Shown: positions 31,891 through 41,962, counted from the first letter of the stretch. The stretch is 64,000 bases of DNA from UBA4093 sp036676455 (GCA_036676455.1 JAKFCW010000011.1:1-64000); one strand, 5' to 3'. Program-made: numbers and translations. The notes: generated from the sequence alone by a model not told the origin.

Positions 31891-33498
31891 TCAAGAACCA
31901 CTCGACGCCCAACCGGGCGCGACCGTCAACACCGGGGGCTCCGCGCCCCGGTGCAGCGCGCGCACGGCCATCAGCACGTCGCGCTCCTCAGGAGTCATGC
32001 GATCGTAGAGCCGCATGAGCACGGTCCCCGAGCGAACCTCGAAGCACTCGACCCAGCGACTGGGCCCGTCGGGCGTCAGCTGCCAGCGGCTCGCCCCGTT
32101 GCGCAGCCGGATCAGGCGCAGCTCCCCTAGCGCTTCTCGGCAGGCGCTTTCCTCGGTCGGATCGAAGGCGTAGGCGATGCTCACCCGGATGGCTGACGGC
32201 GATTGGCGCCAGGCCTCGGCTTCGGCAGGCGGATCGAGCGGGGCTTCCCCCGGCGGCATGCTCGGCCGATCCAGGCGGAACCGCCGCACCAGAGCCAGGT
32301 TCATGAGCAGGCCCGCTCCGCAGATGCTCAGCGTGGGCCAGAGGCCGATCCAGGCGACGAAGGCGCCCCAGAGGGCCGCACCCAGGGCCTGGCCGCCGAA
32401 GGCGATCAGCAGGTAGGCCGCGAGGGCGCGGCCGCGGACCCAGGGCGGGGTCAAGGCCTGGACCGTCGCGTTGAGGTTCGCCACCAGGACCAGCCAGGCG
32501 AAGCCGGCGATCGCCATGGCCACGCAAACCACCCAGACCTGATGCCAGGCGGCCGGCACCAAGGTGGCGGCGGCATAGAGCAAGGTGGCACCTGCCAGCA
32601 AACGGTTCAGCGCGAAGGCCTGGCGCAAGCGCGAGAGCGTGAAAGCCCCGATGACGGCCCCCAGGCCGAGACAGCCCATCAGGGCGCCGTAGCCCGTGGG
32701 CCCCAGGCCCAGTCCGAAGCGCGAGATCAGCGGCAGAAGCGCCCAGATGGCGGAGCCGAAGATCATGAAGGCGCCGGTGCGGATCAGCACCGCCTGGACC
32801 TTGGGGGCGTAGCGCACGTAGCGGATGCCGGTGGCCAGGGCCTCGCGCAGGGGCTCGACGGGCAGGCGGGTGCGGATGGGGGGACGTTTCCAGCGAAACA
32901 GCACGGCGAGTACACCGACGAACGAGGCCGAGTTCAGCAAGAACGCGGCCCCTGGGCCGGCGGCGGCCACGACGACTCCCCCGATGGCAGGCGCGACGGC
33001 TCGGGCCAGGTTCAGTCCCATCGAGTTGAGGGCCACCGCCGAGGGAAGATCCTTGCCAGGAACCAGCTCCGAGACGATGGCCTGCCACGCAGGCGCGTTC
33101 AGGGCGGATCCCAAGCCCAGGGCGAAGGTCAGACCGAGTAGGGTCCAGGGGTTCGTCCAGCCGAGCAGGGTGAGAGCGGCCAGCAGGAAGGACATGGCGC
33201 ACATCCAGGCCTGGGTGAGCAGCAGGAGCTTGCGGCGGTCGATGATGTCGGCCAGGGCGCCGGCCACCACGCCGAGGAGGAAGACGGGAAGGGTGTTGGC
33301 GCTCTGGACCAGGGCCACGAGCACGGGGGAGGTGGCCAGCGAGGTCATGAGCCACGCGGCGCCCACGGTTTGCATCAGGGTGCCCATGTTCGAGGCGAAG
33401 GTGGCAATCCAGAGGGCCCGGAAGACCGGCTGTCGCAGGGGGGCCCAGGAGCTGTCGGGGTCCGGGGCTTTCCTGTCGGGGACGGTCGTCTCCGGCAT
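31891..33498 (-). CDS. MFS transporter (MFS_3/EntS-like)
   Basis: 535 residues. Twelve hydrophobic segments occupy the first about 410 residues, with the MFS loop motif GALADIIDRRKLLLLTQ near residue 80. A soluble tail of about 120 residues (IRVSIAYAFDPTEESACREA then LRLIRLRNGASRWQ) belongs to this family, whose members are about 520-530 residues. Family members export siderophores or drugs. ATG 33498 is one base after the stop of the upstream EamA gene, so the two are co-transcribed. Substrate unknown. Confidence 0.85.
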   Translation of the reverse strand: MPETTVPDRKAPDPDSSWAPLRQPVFRALWIATFASNMGTLMQTVGAAWLMTSLATSPVLVALVQSANTLPVFLLGVVAGALADIIDRRKLLLLTQAWMCAMSFLLAALTLLGWTNPWTLLGLTFALGLGSALNAPAWQAIVSELVPGKDLPSAVALNSMGLNLARAVAPAIGGVVVAAAGPGAAFLLNSASFVGVLAVLFRWKRPPIRTRLPVEPLREALATGIRYVRYAPKVQAVLIRTGAFMIFGSAIWALLPLISRFGLGLGPTGYGALMGCLGLGAVIGAFTLSRLRQAFALNRLLAGATLLYAAATLVPAAWHQVWVVCVAMAIAGFAWLVLVANLNATVQALTPPWVRGRALAAYLLIAFGGQALGAALWGAFVAWIGLWPTLSICGAGLLMNLALVRRFRLDRPSMPPGEAPLDPPAEAEAWRQSPSAIRVSIAYAFDPTEESACREALGELRLIRLRNGASRWQLTPDGPSRWVECFEVRSGTVLMRLYDRMTPEERDVLMAVRALHRGAEPPVLTVAPGWASSGS

Positions 33499-33499
33499 A

Positions 33500-34402
33500 T
33501 CAGGCGGCCTTGGGGAGCGGGCGGGAGGGTGAGCGGCGGTTGGCGATCGCCACCCCCGCCAGGACGAGTCCGCTGCCCATGACCTGCACGAGGCCGGGGC
33601 GTTCATGCAGGAAGACCACGGACATCAGGATCGCGAAGACGGGCACCAGGTACGTGTAGCTGGCCGCCTTTACGGCTCCGAGTCTCGCGATGCCCCGGTT
33701 CCAGAGAACGAGGGCGAGCACGGTCCCGCCCACGGCCATGAACGAGACGGCAAGCCAGAAGCGCAGCGCCGGCTGGCCCGCCATGGGCACGTCCAGCACG
33801 CCGGGACCGGTCACCAGCAGGAGCAGGGCGGCTCCGATCAGGCTGGAGTAAGCGGAGGTGGTGATGGGGCCCAGGCGCGAGGCCGCCACGCGCCCGAGGA
33901 GGGTAAAGGCCGACCAGCAGACGGCCGAGCCCAGGTAGTAGAGGTCCCCCCAGAGGCGCTCGGGATGGGCGTGCATTCCGACGAGGGCATCCTGGAAGAC
34001 CAGCAGCTCCCCGAGGATGGCGAGGGCGATGCCGAGGACGCGCTGGCGCGTGATGGACTCCCCGAAGAGCCAGCCGGCGAGGATCATCGTGAGAATCGGG
34101 TTGAGCGTGGGGCTGATCATGGCGCCGTCGGCCGCGGAGGCCAGGCGCATGCCTTCGAAAGCCAGCCAGTTGTAGGCGAAGATACCGGTGGCACCAAGCC
34201 CCAGCAAGAGCGGAAGATCCCGCAGGACGGGCGGGCGCTCCTTGCCACGCACGGCGAGCAAGAGCATGACGAAGAAGGGCGCGGCGACCAGAAAGCGCCA
34301 CGTCCCAACCACCAGCGGAGCGACATCGCTGACGGCCAGTTTGCCGACCACGAAGAATCCGCCCCAAAGGGCCGCCACCAGGACCATCGAGAGGATATCC
34401 AT
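33500..34402 (-). CDS. EamA-family (DMT) transporter
   Basis: 300 residues with ten hydrophobic segments in two repeated halves. WGGFFVVGKLAVSDVAPLVVG opens the first EamA repeat, and YYLGSAVCWSAFTLLGRVA opens the second. AYTYLVP-like ASYTYLVPVFAILMSVVFLHE is the usual late block. The family exports amino acids and other metabolites. It is the first gene of a two-gene unit with the MFS exporter. Confidence 0.87.
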   Translation of the reverse strand: MDILSMVLVAALWGGFFVVGKLAVSDVAPLVVGTWRFLVAAPFFVMLLLAVRGKERPPVLRDLPLLLGLGATGIFAYNWLAFEGMRLASAADGAMISPTLNPILTMILAGWLFGESITRQRVLGIALAILGELLVFQDALVGMHAHPERLWGDLYYLGSAVCWSAFTLLGRVAASRLGPITTSAYSSLIGAALLLLVTGPGVLDVPMAGQPALRFWLAVSFMAVGGTVLALVLWNRGIARLGAVKAASYTYLVPVFAILMSVVFLHERPGLVQVMGSGLVLAGVAIANRRSPSRPLPKAA

Positions 34403-34492
34403 GCCCTCAGTGTAGGCGATCTTTTCGGGTTTGGCTAAGGCTAAGCGAGCGACGCATCGTCGGCGAGGCCGGGGCTTGGAAGCAGGCTAAGG

Positions 34493-34540
34493 TATAGTCA
34501 TGAGAGCGGGGTCGCATCTTAGCGACCCCGCTCTCATGAC
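34493..34540 (+). promoter_or_regulatory. -10 box followed by 19-bp-stem hairpin
   Basis: TATAGT (34493-34498) overlaps a perfect inverted repeat: arms of 19 bases at 34497-34515 and 34522-34540 with loop ATCTTA. No T-tract follows and the next gene starts 33 bases later. It is more likely a leader hairpin, operator or attenuator than a terminator. The flanking genes are divergent, so nothing needs terminating here. Confidence 0.5.
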
Positions 34541-34573
34541 GTGTTCACGACTTGACCCAGCAAGGAGCCATGC

Positions 34574-35215
34574 ATGCAAGAGTTGATCCCCGGTCGCTTG
34601 ATCACCTGGACGGCCAAAGGGCTGCTTGGACTGCCGTTGCGCTCGTACGCGTACCGGCAGGGGGACGTGGTCGTCTGGGTGGATCCGGCGTGGCCGGAGG
34701 CCCGGGATGCCGAGCGCGTGATGGCCTTCGGGGCTCCGCAGCACGTGCTGTTGACCACGGGCTTGCATGATCGCGACGCCGAGGCCATCCGCGAGCGCCA
34801 CGGCATCCCGGTCTGGGTGCCCGAGAAGGGGGGAGACCGCTTCGTCAAGCGGCCCGATCACCGCTACACCTGGCAAAGTGACCTGCCCGCAGGCCTCAGG
34901 GCCGTCTCCATCCCCGGGATCGGGGGGGGAGAGCATGCCCTCGTCGGGGACGTCGAGGGTCGCCGATTCGCGTTCGTGGGGGATGCGGTCTTCCACTTCC
35001 CCAAGGTCGAAGGCCTCAGCAAGCTGATCCTGCGCCAGCCCAAGGGGGAGTTCCAGCACAAGGTGATTTACTGGGGCGGTGGCAGCAAGAAGGTGGCGCT
35101 ATCGGGGGCCAAGCGGCTGATGTCGCTGGAGCTCGCGATGGTCCTGCCCATGCACGGAACGCCGGTACTAGAGGAGGCGAATGCCAAGATTCGCGAGAGT
35201 CTGAGCGCCTGGTAA
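34574..35215 (+). CDS. MBL-fold-like protein lacking the canonical zinc motif
   Basis: 213 residues. The order of strands and blocks follows a metallo-beta-lactamase fold: DVVVWVDPAWPE, then HVLLTTGLHDRDAEAIRERHG, then FAFVGDAVFHFP and VLPMHGTPV at the end. The usual HxHxDH is replaced by LHDRDAEA, a variant seen in a subgroup of the fold that keeps a single His and Asp. The last His (MHGTP) is present. It is probably a hydrolase-like or degenerate protein. CAAGGAG precedes the ATG. Confidence 0.68.
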   Translation: MQELIPGRLITWTAKGLLGLPLRSYAYRQGDVVVWVDPAWPEARDAERVMAFGAPQHVLLTTGLHDRDAEAIRERHGIPVWVPEKGGDRFVKRPDHRYTWQSDLPAGLRAVSIPGIGGGEHALVGDVEGRRFAFVGDAVFHFPKVEGLSKLILRQPKGEFQHKVIYWGGGSKKVALSGAKRLMSLELAMVLPMHGTPVLEEANAKIRESLSAW

Positions 35216-35220
35216 GACGG

Positions 35221-35266
35221 CGAAACGCCCGCTTGGAGCCCTAAAGGGCTCCAAGCGGGCGTTTCG
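35221..35266. terminator. 21-bp-stem bidirectional terminator
   Basis: Perfect stem CGAAACGCCCGCTTGGAGCCC with its complement, loop TAAA, placed 5 bases after one stop and 8 bases before the convergent ABC permease stop. The stem ends in AAA/TTT, which helps both directions. Confidence 0.9.
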
Positions 35267-35274
35267 GCTTGCAC

Positions 35275-36065
35275 TTAGTACTGGTTGAGGGTTCCCCAGT
35301 CGCGGGCCTTGCGCTCGGCGAAGCTGAAGGTGAGGATTCCCAGAGCGAGGAAGGTCAGGGCGGTCACAGCGAGGCTGGTGATCGACCCGTTGGCGATGAG
35401 CTGCGACAGGGGGACGCCCTGGATCGCGCTTTCTCGCAGGAGCATGAGCGCCTGGGTGAAGGGGAAGTGGTTGACGAAGGCTTCCATCCACTTGGGCAGG
35501 GATTCCAGGGGCAAGACGGCGAGCCCGAAGACCAGCATCACGGCGAACTGGCCCAGCGTGGCGATCTTCTTGTAAAGCAGGGCGGCGCCGCCGAGCATCA
35601 TGCCGATGCCTTCGAGCCCGAAGTACATGAGGCTCAGGAGCAGGGCGAAGGAGGCGAAGTCGAGGTGGAACTGGGCGCCGGTGAGGCCCATGGCGATCGC
35701 CATGACCAGCACGAAGCGCAGCAGCATCTCGATCAGCGACGCCACGTCGCGCATCAGCATGATGACGACCAGGGGCGGCGGGCTGAGTGCCGCCTGCTCG
35801 AGGGTACCGGTCTGGGTCTCCTCGGCCAGCAGCTCGGTCACGTTGTTCAGGCCGTTCATGGCGATGAAGGTGATGAGCAGGCCCAGCAGGCGCCCGAGCT
35901 GGCCTTCCTGGAAGCCAGGCAGGGCGTTGCCGACGGCGCCGAAGCCGTAGTAGATCATCAGGGCGAAGCCGAGGTTCCAGATCAGGCGGCTCACCAGCTC
36001 GAAGGGATAGCGGAAGGTCAGGATGAACTCCCGCTTCAATTCGGCCCAGAACAGGGCGGGGTAGT

Positions 36066-36069
<4 letters not shown>
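35275..36069 (-). CDS. ABC-2 type permease
   Basis: 264 residues, six hydrophobic segments. ELKREFILTFRYPFELVSRLIW at the N-terminus is the amphipathic start of ABC-2 exporters. NNVTELLAEETQTGTLEQAALSP in the first loop is the family's conserved region contacting the ATPase. LPLESLPKWMEAFVNHFPFTQAL is the late loop. Its ATG overlaps the stop of the ATPase gene by four bases. It exports a drug, lipid or polysaccharide; the substrate is not readable. Confidence 0.88.
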
Positions 36070-37061
<992 letters not shown>

Positions 37062-37174
37062 GGGCTTCCTTTCCCAACCAGAATCCGGGATCTCCTTGCG
37101 GCTGTCAAGCTTGACGAGGAGCTTGTACGAAGCGCCCAGTTCACGGATCCAGCGGCGCGTGGCATGATGAAGGC

Positions 37175-38488
37175 ATGGCAAACGAGCAAGGGATAGATCC
37201 GCAGATCACGCGCCTTCGAGGCGAACTCCGCGAGGCGACGCTGAAGCTTGACGCCGCGAAGCGGGAGGCCGATCGGCTCAAGGTGCTGCTGGCGCGCGCC
37301 CAGAAGCGCCTGGCGGAGCGTGCGCTGGGCGAGGAGGCGATCAGCGAGGAGAACGCCGTCTACAAGGCAATCTTCGAGGCGCAGAGCGACCTCGGGGAGG
37401 GGTTCTTCATCGTGGACGGCCGCAAGATCGTGCAGGTGAACGAGGCCTTCACCCGCATGTCGGGCTTCTCTCATGACGAGTTGACGGCCCTGCCCGCCTT
37501 CTTCGATCTGGTACCCGAGGACGCGCGCACGATCCTGCAGGTCCGCATGGCCGAGCGGCTGCAAGGTAGCCAGGTTCACGACCATTACGAGACGGTGATC
37601 GTGCACAAGGCCGGCCACCGGGTGGACCTGGAAGTGGCGGTCAAGGTGATCCACCTGGGCAACGCCCCCCGGATCCTGGCGATCGCCCGTGACATCACTG
37701 GCCGCAAGCGCATGGAAGCGGCCCTGCACGCCCAGAACGTCCGCCTGCAAGAACTCGACGCCCTGAAGAGCAGCTTCATCAGCACCGTCTCGCACGAGCT
37801 GCGCACTCCGCTGGCCACCATCCTGGGTTACGCCGAGTTCCTCGAGGAGCAGATCGGTGGTTCGCTCTCCCTCGATCAGCGGACCTACGTTTCCCAGATT
37901 CTCATGGGGGCGAAGCGCCTCGAGGGCCTCGTAGACGACCTGCTCGACTTCGCGCGCCTCGAGTCCGGGGCGCTGCGCCTCAATTGCCAGGAGGCGGACC
38001 TCGTCAACAAGGTCCGGGAGGTGGCCGTCAGTTTCGCACCGCTGGCCCAAGCGAAGGGCGTCACCCTGCAGATGCAGTTGCCGGACCTGCCCTTGACCCT
38101 GCGCATGGACGGGCTGCGCATCGCGCAGGTCCTCTCCAACCTGATCGCCAATGCCTTCAAGTTCACGCCGACCGGAGGCCAGGTGGCCCTCATGGTGCAC
38201 GCCAAGGAGAACGAAGCTTGCGTCGAGGTGGAGGACTCGGGCATCGGCATCAGCCGTGAGCATCTACCCTATCTCTTCGAGCGCTTCTACCAGGTCGATC
38301 CGTCGACGACCCGCGTGCACGGGGGGGCCGGGCTCGGGCTGCCCATCTCCAAGGCCCTGGTCGAGGCGCATGGCGGCCGGATCGGTGTCGACAGCAAGGT
38401 GAACGAGGGCTCCTGCTTCTGGTTCACCCTCCCGCTGTCGCGCTTCACCCCGCAAGCGCCTTCGAACGACGGCTTCCGCTCCATCTGA
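37175..38488 (+). CDS. cytosolic PAS-domain histidine kinase
   Basis: 437 residues without membrane segments. A coiled coil comes first (about 10-55), then a PAS domain (about 65-185: FEAQSDLGEGFFIVDGRKIVQ, ILAIARDITGRKRME). His207 in VSHELRTPLATILGY is the phosphorylation site. The N-box is NLIANAFKFTPTGG, the G1 box VEDSGIGI and the G2 box HGGAGLGLPI. The kinase core closely resembles that of the kinase at 59795. No response regulator adjoins. It is divergent from the ABC exporter with 113 bases between starts. Confidence 0.9.
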   Translation: MANEQGIDPQITRLRGELREATLKLDAAKREADRLKVLLARAQKRLAERALGEEAISEENAVYKAIFEAQSDLGEGFFIVDGRKIVQVNEAFTRMSGFSHDELTALPAFFDLVPEDARTILQVRMAERLQGSQVHDHYETVIVHKAGHRVDLEVAVKVIHLGNAPRILAIARDITGRKRMEAALHAQNVRLQELDALKSSFISTVSHELRTPLATILGYAEFLEEQIGGSLSLDQRTYVSQILMGAKRLEGLVDDLLDFARLESGALRLNCQEADLVNKVREVAVSFAPLAQAKGVTLQMQLPDLPLTLRMDGLRIAQVLSNLIANAFKFTPTGGQVALMVHAKENEACVEVEDSGIGISREHLPYLFERFYQVDPSTTRVHGGAGLGLPISKALVEAHGGRIGVDSKVNEGSCFWFTLPLSRFTPQAPSNDGFRSI

Positions 38489-38503
38489 GGGCGACCTTTA
38501 AAA

Positions 38504-39337
38504 TCAGGACCGAGACTCGGGCTCGCCGTTGCCATCCGGGCCGAAGGCTCCCATGGGATCCGCCAGCAGAGCGGTGAGCATCTGGGCCATGCGGCTGGCC
38601 TGCGCCCCGTCGAGGGCCCGGTGGTCAATCGCCACGCCCAGCGTCAGCACCGGCCGGACCACGACATGGCCGTCGACGACCCAGGGCTTATCCGTCACGC
38701 GGCCCAGCGCCATGACCAGCGAGCTGCGTGCGAGCGGGGGTACCGGAGGAAAGGCCAGGTCCAGCCCCAGGCTCCCGACGTTGGTCACCATGGCCGCGCC
38801 GAAGGGATCCGGAAAGATGCCCAGGGCCGGGATGCCGATGCCGAGGTCGTGGGCGAGCAGGTCCTGGAACTTCAAGGCCAGGGGCATGAGGAACATCGGA
38901 AGACGATCCGTGACGGACGTCGAGCGGCGCAAGGCTTCGCGGCTCGCGTCGGCGCGCACGGCGCTCGCGCGCGCGGAGATCTCCTCGGCGATCGCCACGA
39001 CGCCTTTGGCCGGGACGTTGACCAGTTTGATCCCCGAAAGATCCCGTCCGCCGCGATCCACCTGCACGAAAAGGTCCACGCTGGGCCGCTCGACCCAGCG
39101 GCCGAAGCGCAGCATGCGCGTCGACGCCGGCTCCTGGGCCATGGCGTGGGCCAGAATCTTCAATATGAGCGCAAGCAGGGTGACGGGAACGTCCGTGCGG
39201 GCCCGCAGGGCGTCCAGGTACTGCAAGGCCGGCTTGGCATCGAGTTCGAGCACGCCGTAGGTCGTGGGGTCATGGGGCTTCGGCCAGGAGGCCATCGCCA
39301 CCTTCCTCCAGCCCCGGGGTTTCAGGGTCTTCGGCAC
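38504..39337 (-). CDS. stand-alone 2-oxoacid dehydrogenase E2-type acyltransferase domain
   Basis: 277 residues covering only the catalytic domain of dihydrolipoamide acyltransferase, with no lipoyl or E1/E3-binding domain. DHRALDGAQASRM near residue 241 contains the H-R-x-x-D-G active site. DPFGAAMVTNVGSLGL is the substrate-channel region. The opening RGWRKVAMASWPKPHDPTTY matches a group of free-standing E2-like proteins, which favours GTG 39337 over ATG 39295, although the latter has the better ribosome site (GGAGGA). No dehydrogenase E1 or E3 is nearby; the acyl substrate is unknown. Confidence 0.78.
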   Translation of the reverse strand: MPKTLKPRGWRKVAMASWPKPHDPTTYGVLELDAKPALQYLDALRARTDVPVTLLALILKILAHAMAQEPASTRMLRFGRWVERPSVDLFVQVDRGGRDLSGIKLVNVPAKGVVAIAEEISARASAVRADASREALRRSTSVTDRLPMFLMPLALKFQDLLAHDLGIGIPALGIFPDPFGAAMVTNVGSLGLDLAFPPVPPLARSSLVMALGRVTDKPWVVDGHVVVRPVLTLGVAIDHRALDGAQASRMAQMLTALLADPMGAFGPDGNGEPESRS

Positions 39338-39357
39338 AGTCCTCTGCTCCCTTCGTT

Positions 39358-39504
39358 GCTTCAGGTCAGCTTCGCTGCCTTACGCAACAGCCGCAATTAC
39401 CAGCCTGTCGTCGCTTCAGGTCAGCTTCGCTGCCTTACGCAACAGCCGCAATTACCAGCCTGTCGTCGCTTCAGGTCAGCTTCGCTGCCTTACGCAACAG
39501 CCGC
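39358..39504. repeat. 55-bp tandem repeat, 2.7 copies
   Basis: Copies at 39358-39412, 39413-39467 and 39468-39504 (partial, 37 bases) appear identical. The unit begins GCTTCAGGTCAGCTTCGCTG. Since 55 is not a multiple of three and no supported reading frame crosses it, it is non-coding. It fills most of the 350-base space between two gene starts (39338-39687). The rest of that space contains only the ribosome site AGGAGGAA at 39673-39680. Confidence 0.92.
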
Positions 39505-39687
39505 GGGCGCTGACCCGATTATGGCCCATCCCCCGCTCGCATGAAACCCACCCAAACCAATTCTCCCGATCCGTCCCCCGGGGCTGGCGCTCGCCCTCCG
39601 AGCGATCGGTGGCGGTGGAGCAGGCGTTTACCCGCTTGCCCCCGGACTCCATACTGGGCTGGTCCACTCGACAGGAGGAAGCGCAAG

Positions 39688-41163
39688 ATGGGCAGTTTAG
39701 GCAAAGAGAGGCAATCCCTCGCGGCCCGCTCCCGGCTGCTGAGGCCCGTGATCCTGACGTCCCTGGCCTTGATGGCATGCCATGCCCCCGGCAGCAGCAG
39801 CGTGTCAATCGCCCAGAGCAGCCCGCGCTGGGAAGGGTTGCCGCTGCAGCAGGCCGAAACGACGGCCTACGGATTGACCCTGTACGCCGATGACTGGGCC
39901 CTGGTGAGCGAGACGGCCCGGGTTTCCTTGGCGGCCGGCGAGCAGATCGTGAGCCTGTCGCCCGTCGCGGCCCAGACCGAGGCGCGCGGCGCCTACTTGC
40001 AAATCCCGGCGACGGTCAGCGACAAGCGCTTCCGTTACGATCTGCAAAGCCGCGAGCGGCTGATGGAGCGCTATCACGGCCGGAGGGTGGAGATCGTGTC
40101 GGCCTCGGGCTCCATCGATGCCACCCTCCTGATGACCGACTCCGGGCCCGTGTACCGGATCGGCGATCGCCTCACGCCCGATCCCGGCGGCCGGGTAGTC
40201 TACCCGCCCCTGCCAGACCTGGCCGTCGAGCCCACCCTCGAATGGATCGTCACGCTGGGAGCTCCCTGGAGCGGTACGGCAACCGCCTCCTACGTCGTCA
40301 ACCGCATCGGCTGGCAGAGCGAGTACACGCTCATGACCGACGCCGACCAGACGCGCGGGGACTGGAGCCAGTGGGCGGCTCTGAGCAACCAGTCGGGAGG
40401 GCGCTTCCCGGATGCGCAGATCACCCTGGTCGCAGGAGACGTGCGGCGCGAGTCCCGGCCCCCCGTGCCCATGAACGGCGGATTCCGCGCCTACGCCATG
40501 GACAAGGCTCCCGCGGAAAGCTTCGCCGCGCGCTACCAGTACCGCCTGCCGGAACGCATCACCCTGGAGCGCAACAGCGAGCCCCGGATCACCCTCGCTC
40601 GCGCCGAGGGCGTGCCGCTGACGCGCAGCTTCCTCGTCAGCAGCGCGGTCAACCTTTACCGCGACGTGACCCCCGAGCTTCCCCGCAAGGCCCAGATCCG
40701 CCTGACCATCCCCAACACCGAGGCCGCCAACCTCGGCAAGCCGCTTCCTGCCGGCAAGGTGACGGTCTACACCCCGAATCGCCAGGGTGTCCAGGCGGTG
40801 GCGGGCGAGCCCATGATCCCGGACACCCCCAAGGGCCAGCCGCTCATCCTGAACCTGGGCGAGGCCTTCGATGTGACGGCCGAGCGCAAGCAGACGCAGT
40901 ACGAGGTGACCGACGAAGGCGCGCGCCTGGCCTACTCCATCACCGTGCGCAATCAGCTGGACCGCGCCGTGACAGTCGACGTCAGCGAGCACCTGCCAGG
41001 CGACTGGACCGTTCTCGCCAACTCGCATCCTTACGACCGCCCGTCGGCGTCTGAGCTGCGCTTCCGCCCCTCGGTCCCGGCAGGCGGCGAGGTCGTCATC
41101 ACCTACAGCGCACGCGTCCGCACGCCCGACATGCCGCGACCCATCGCTCCATCGCCCAGGTAA
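39688..41163 (+). CDS. DUF4139-like lipoprotein
   Basis: 491 residues. AGGAGGAA precedes ATG 39688, and the signal ends in the lipobox LALMAC (Cys about 31). The body resembles DUF4139/mucoidy-inhibitor-like proteins: VYPPLPDLAVEPTLEWIVTL, then SYVVNRIGWQSEYTLMTDAD, WAALSNQSGGRFPDAQITLV, and late Ig-like strands ITVRNQLDRAVTVDVSEHLPGDW. A C-terminal Pro-rich end follows. It is probably an envelope-anchored beta-sandwich protein; the role is unknown. The frame is open to 39541 but the part before 39688 lacks support. Confidence 0.8.
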   Translation: MGSLGKERQSLAARSRLLRPVILTSLALMACHAPGSSSVSIAQSSPRWEGLPLQQAETTAYGLTLYADDWALVSETARVSLAAGEQIVSLSPVAAQTEARGAYLQIPATVSDKRFRYDLQSRERLMERYHGRRVEIVSASGSIDATLLMTDSGPVYRIGDRLTPDPGGRVVYPPLPDLAVEPTLEWIVTLGAPWSGTATASYVVNRIGWQSEYTLMTDADQTRGDWSQWAALSNQSGGRFPDAQITLVAGDVRRESRPPVPMNGGFRAYAMDKAPAESFAARYQYRLPERITLERNSEPRITLARAEGVPLTRSFLVSSAVNLYRDVTPELPRKAQIRLTIPNTEAANLGKPLPAGKVTVYTPNRQGVQAVAGEPMIPDTPKGQPLILNLGEAFDVTAERKQTQYEVTDEGARLAYSITVRNQLDRAVTVDVSEHLPGDWTVLANSHPYDRPSASELRFRPSVPAGGEVVITYSARVRTPDMPRPIAPSPR

Positions 41164-41221
41164 CGACCTCCCGCGCTCGGGGCCCGCAAGAGAGTACGCG
41201 TGCCCCGAACCGGGTAGAATC

Positions 41222-41962
41222 ATGGGCATGCAACGACTCATTCTATTCGACATCGACGGCACCTTGCTCTCGCTTCGCGGCGCAGGAAAGGGCTCCTTTC
41301 GCCGGGGGCTCGAAGACGTGTACGGCACGGCGGGCCCCATCGACGGCTGGGACTTCGGCGGCAAGACCGATCGCCTGCTCTGTCACGAGCTCCTCGGAGC
41401 CGCCGGCATGCCCGCCCATGCCATCGAGGCGGGCATCGACCAGGCCATCGCGCGCTACCTGGGCTACCTCGAGGCCGCCCTCGCCGAGAGCCCCATTCAC
41501 GTGCACGCGGGGATCGTCGAGCTACTGGACATCCTGGCCGACGACCCCCGCGTCACCCTCGGCATCCTCACCGGCAACGTGGCGGAAGGCGCCCGCCTGA
41601 AACTCTCCGCCGTCGGACTGGACGGTTACTTCCGGCTGGGCTCTTACGGCAGCGACTCGGCCAACCGGCGGGACCTCCCGGCCGTGGCCATCTCCCGCGC
41701 CCACGCCCTCACCGGCAAGCTTTACGCTGGCAAGGAAGTCGTCATCATCGGGGACACCCCCCACGACATCGACTGCGGCAAGGTGCTGGACAACCGGACC
41801 ATCGCCGTGGCCACCGGCACCTTCTCGGCGGACGCCCTGCACCTCCACGCCCCCGACTTCGTCTTCGAGAGCCTGGAGGTCACCGAGCAGGTGCTGCACG
41901 CCATTCATACCGACCTCCCGCTGGCCCAGGCCGCAACGTCACGCTATCAGCCCACCCCATGA
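41222..41962 (+). CDS. HAD-family phosphatase (phosphoglycolate phosphatase-like)
   Basis: 246 residues. FDIDGTLL at residues 9-16 is motif I with the nucleophile Asp. LGILTGN is motif II, and VIIGDTPHDIDC is motif IV. The C1-type helical cap lies between I and II. TAGAAT at 41215-41220 lies two bases before ATG 41222, so if it is the -10 the mRNA would begin at or near the second in-frame ATG (41228), giving a leaderless gene two residues shorter. The stop overlaps the ATG of the MFS gene. Substrate uncertain. Confidence 0.85.
   Translation: MGMQRLILFDIDGTLLSLRGAGKGSFRRGLEDVYGTAGPIDGWDFGGKTDRLLCHELLGAAGMPAHAIEAGIDQAIARYLGYLEAALAESPIHVHAGIVELLDILADDPRVTLGILTGNVAEGARLKLSAVGLDGYFRLGSYGSDSANRRDLPAVAISRAHALTGKLYAGKEVVIIGDTPHDIDCGKVLDNRTIAVATGTFSADALHLHAPDFVFESLEVTEQVLHAIHTDLPLAQAATSRYQPTP

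Noticed and set aside
39358..39504. CRISPR array
   Set aside because: The copies are directly adjacent and identical, with no spacers; no cas genes are present.
39264..39893. Open frame running through the 55-bp tandem repeat
   Set aside because: The repeat length is not a multiple of three, so the translated text changes in each copy. It overlaps a well-supported lipoprotein start in another frame.
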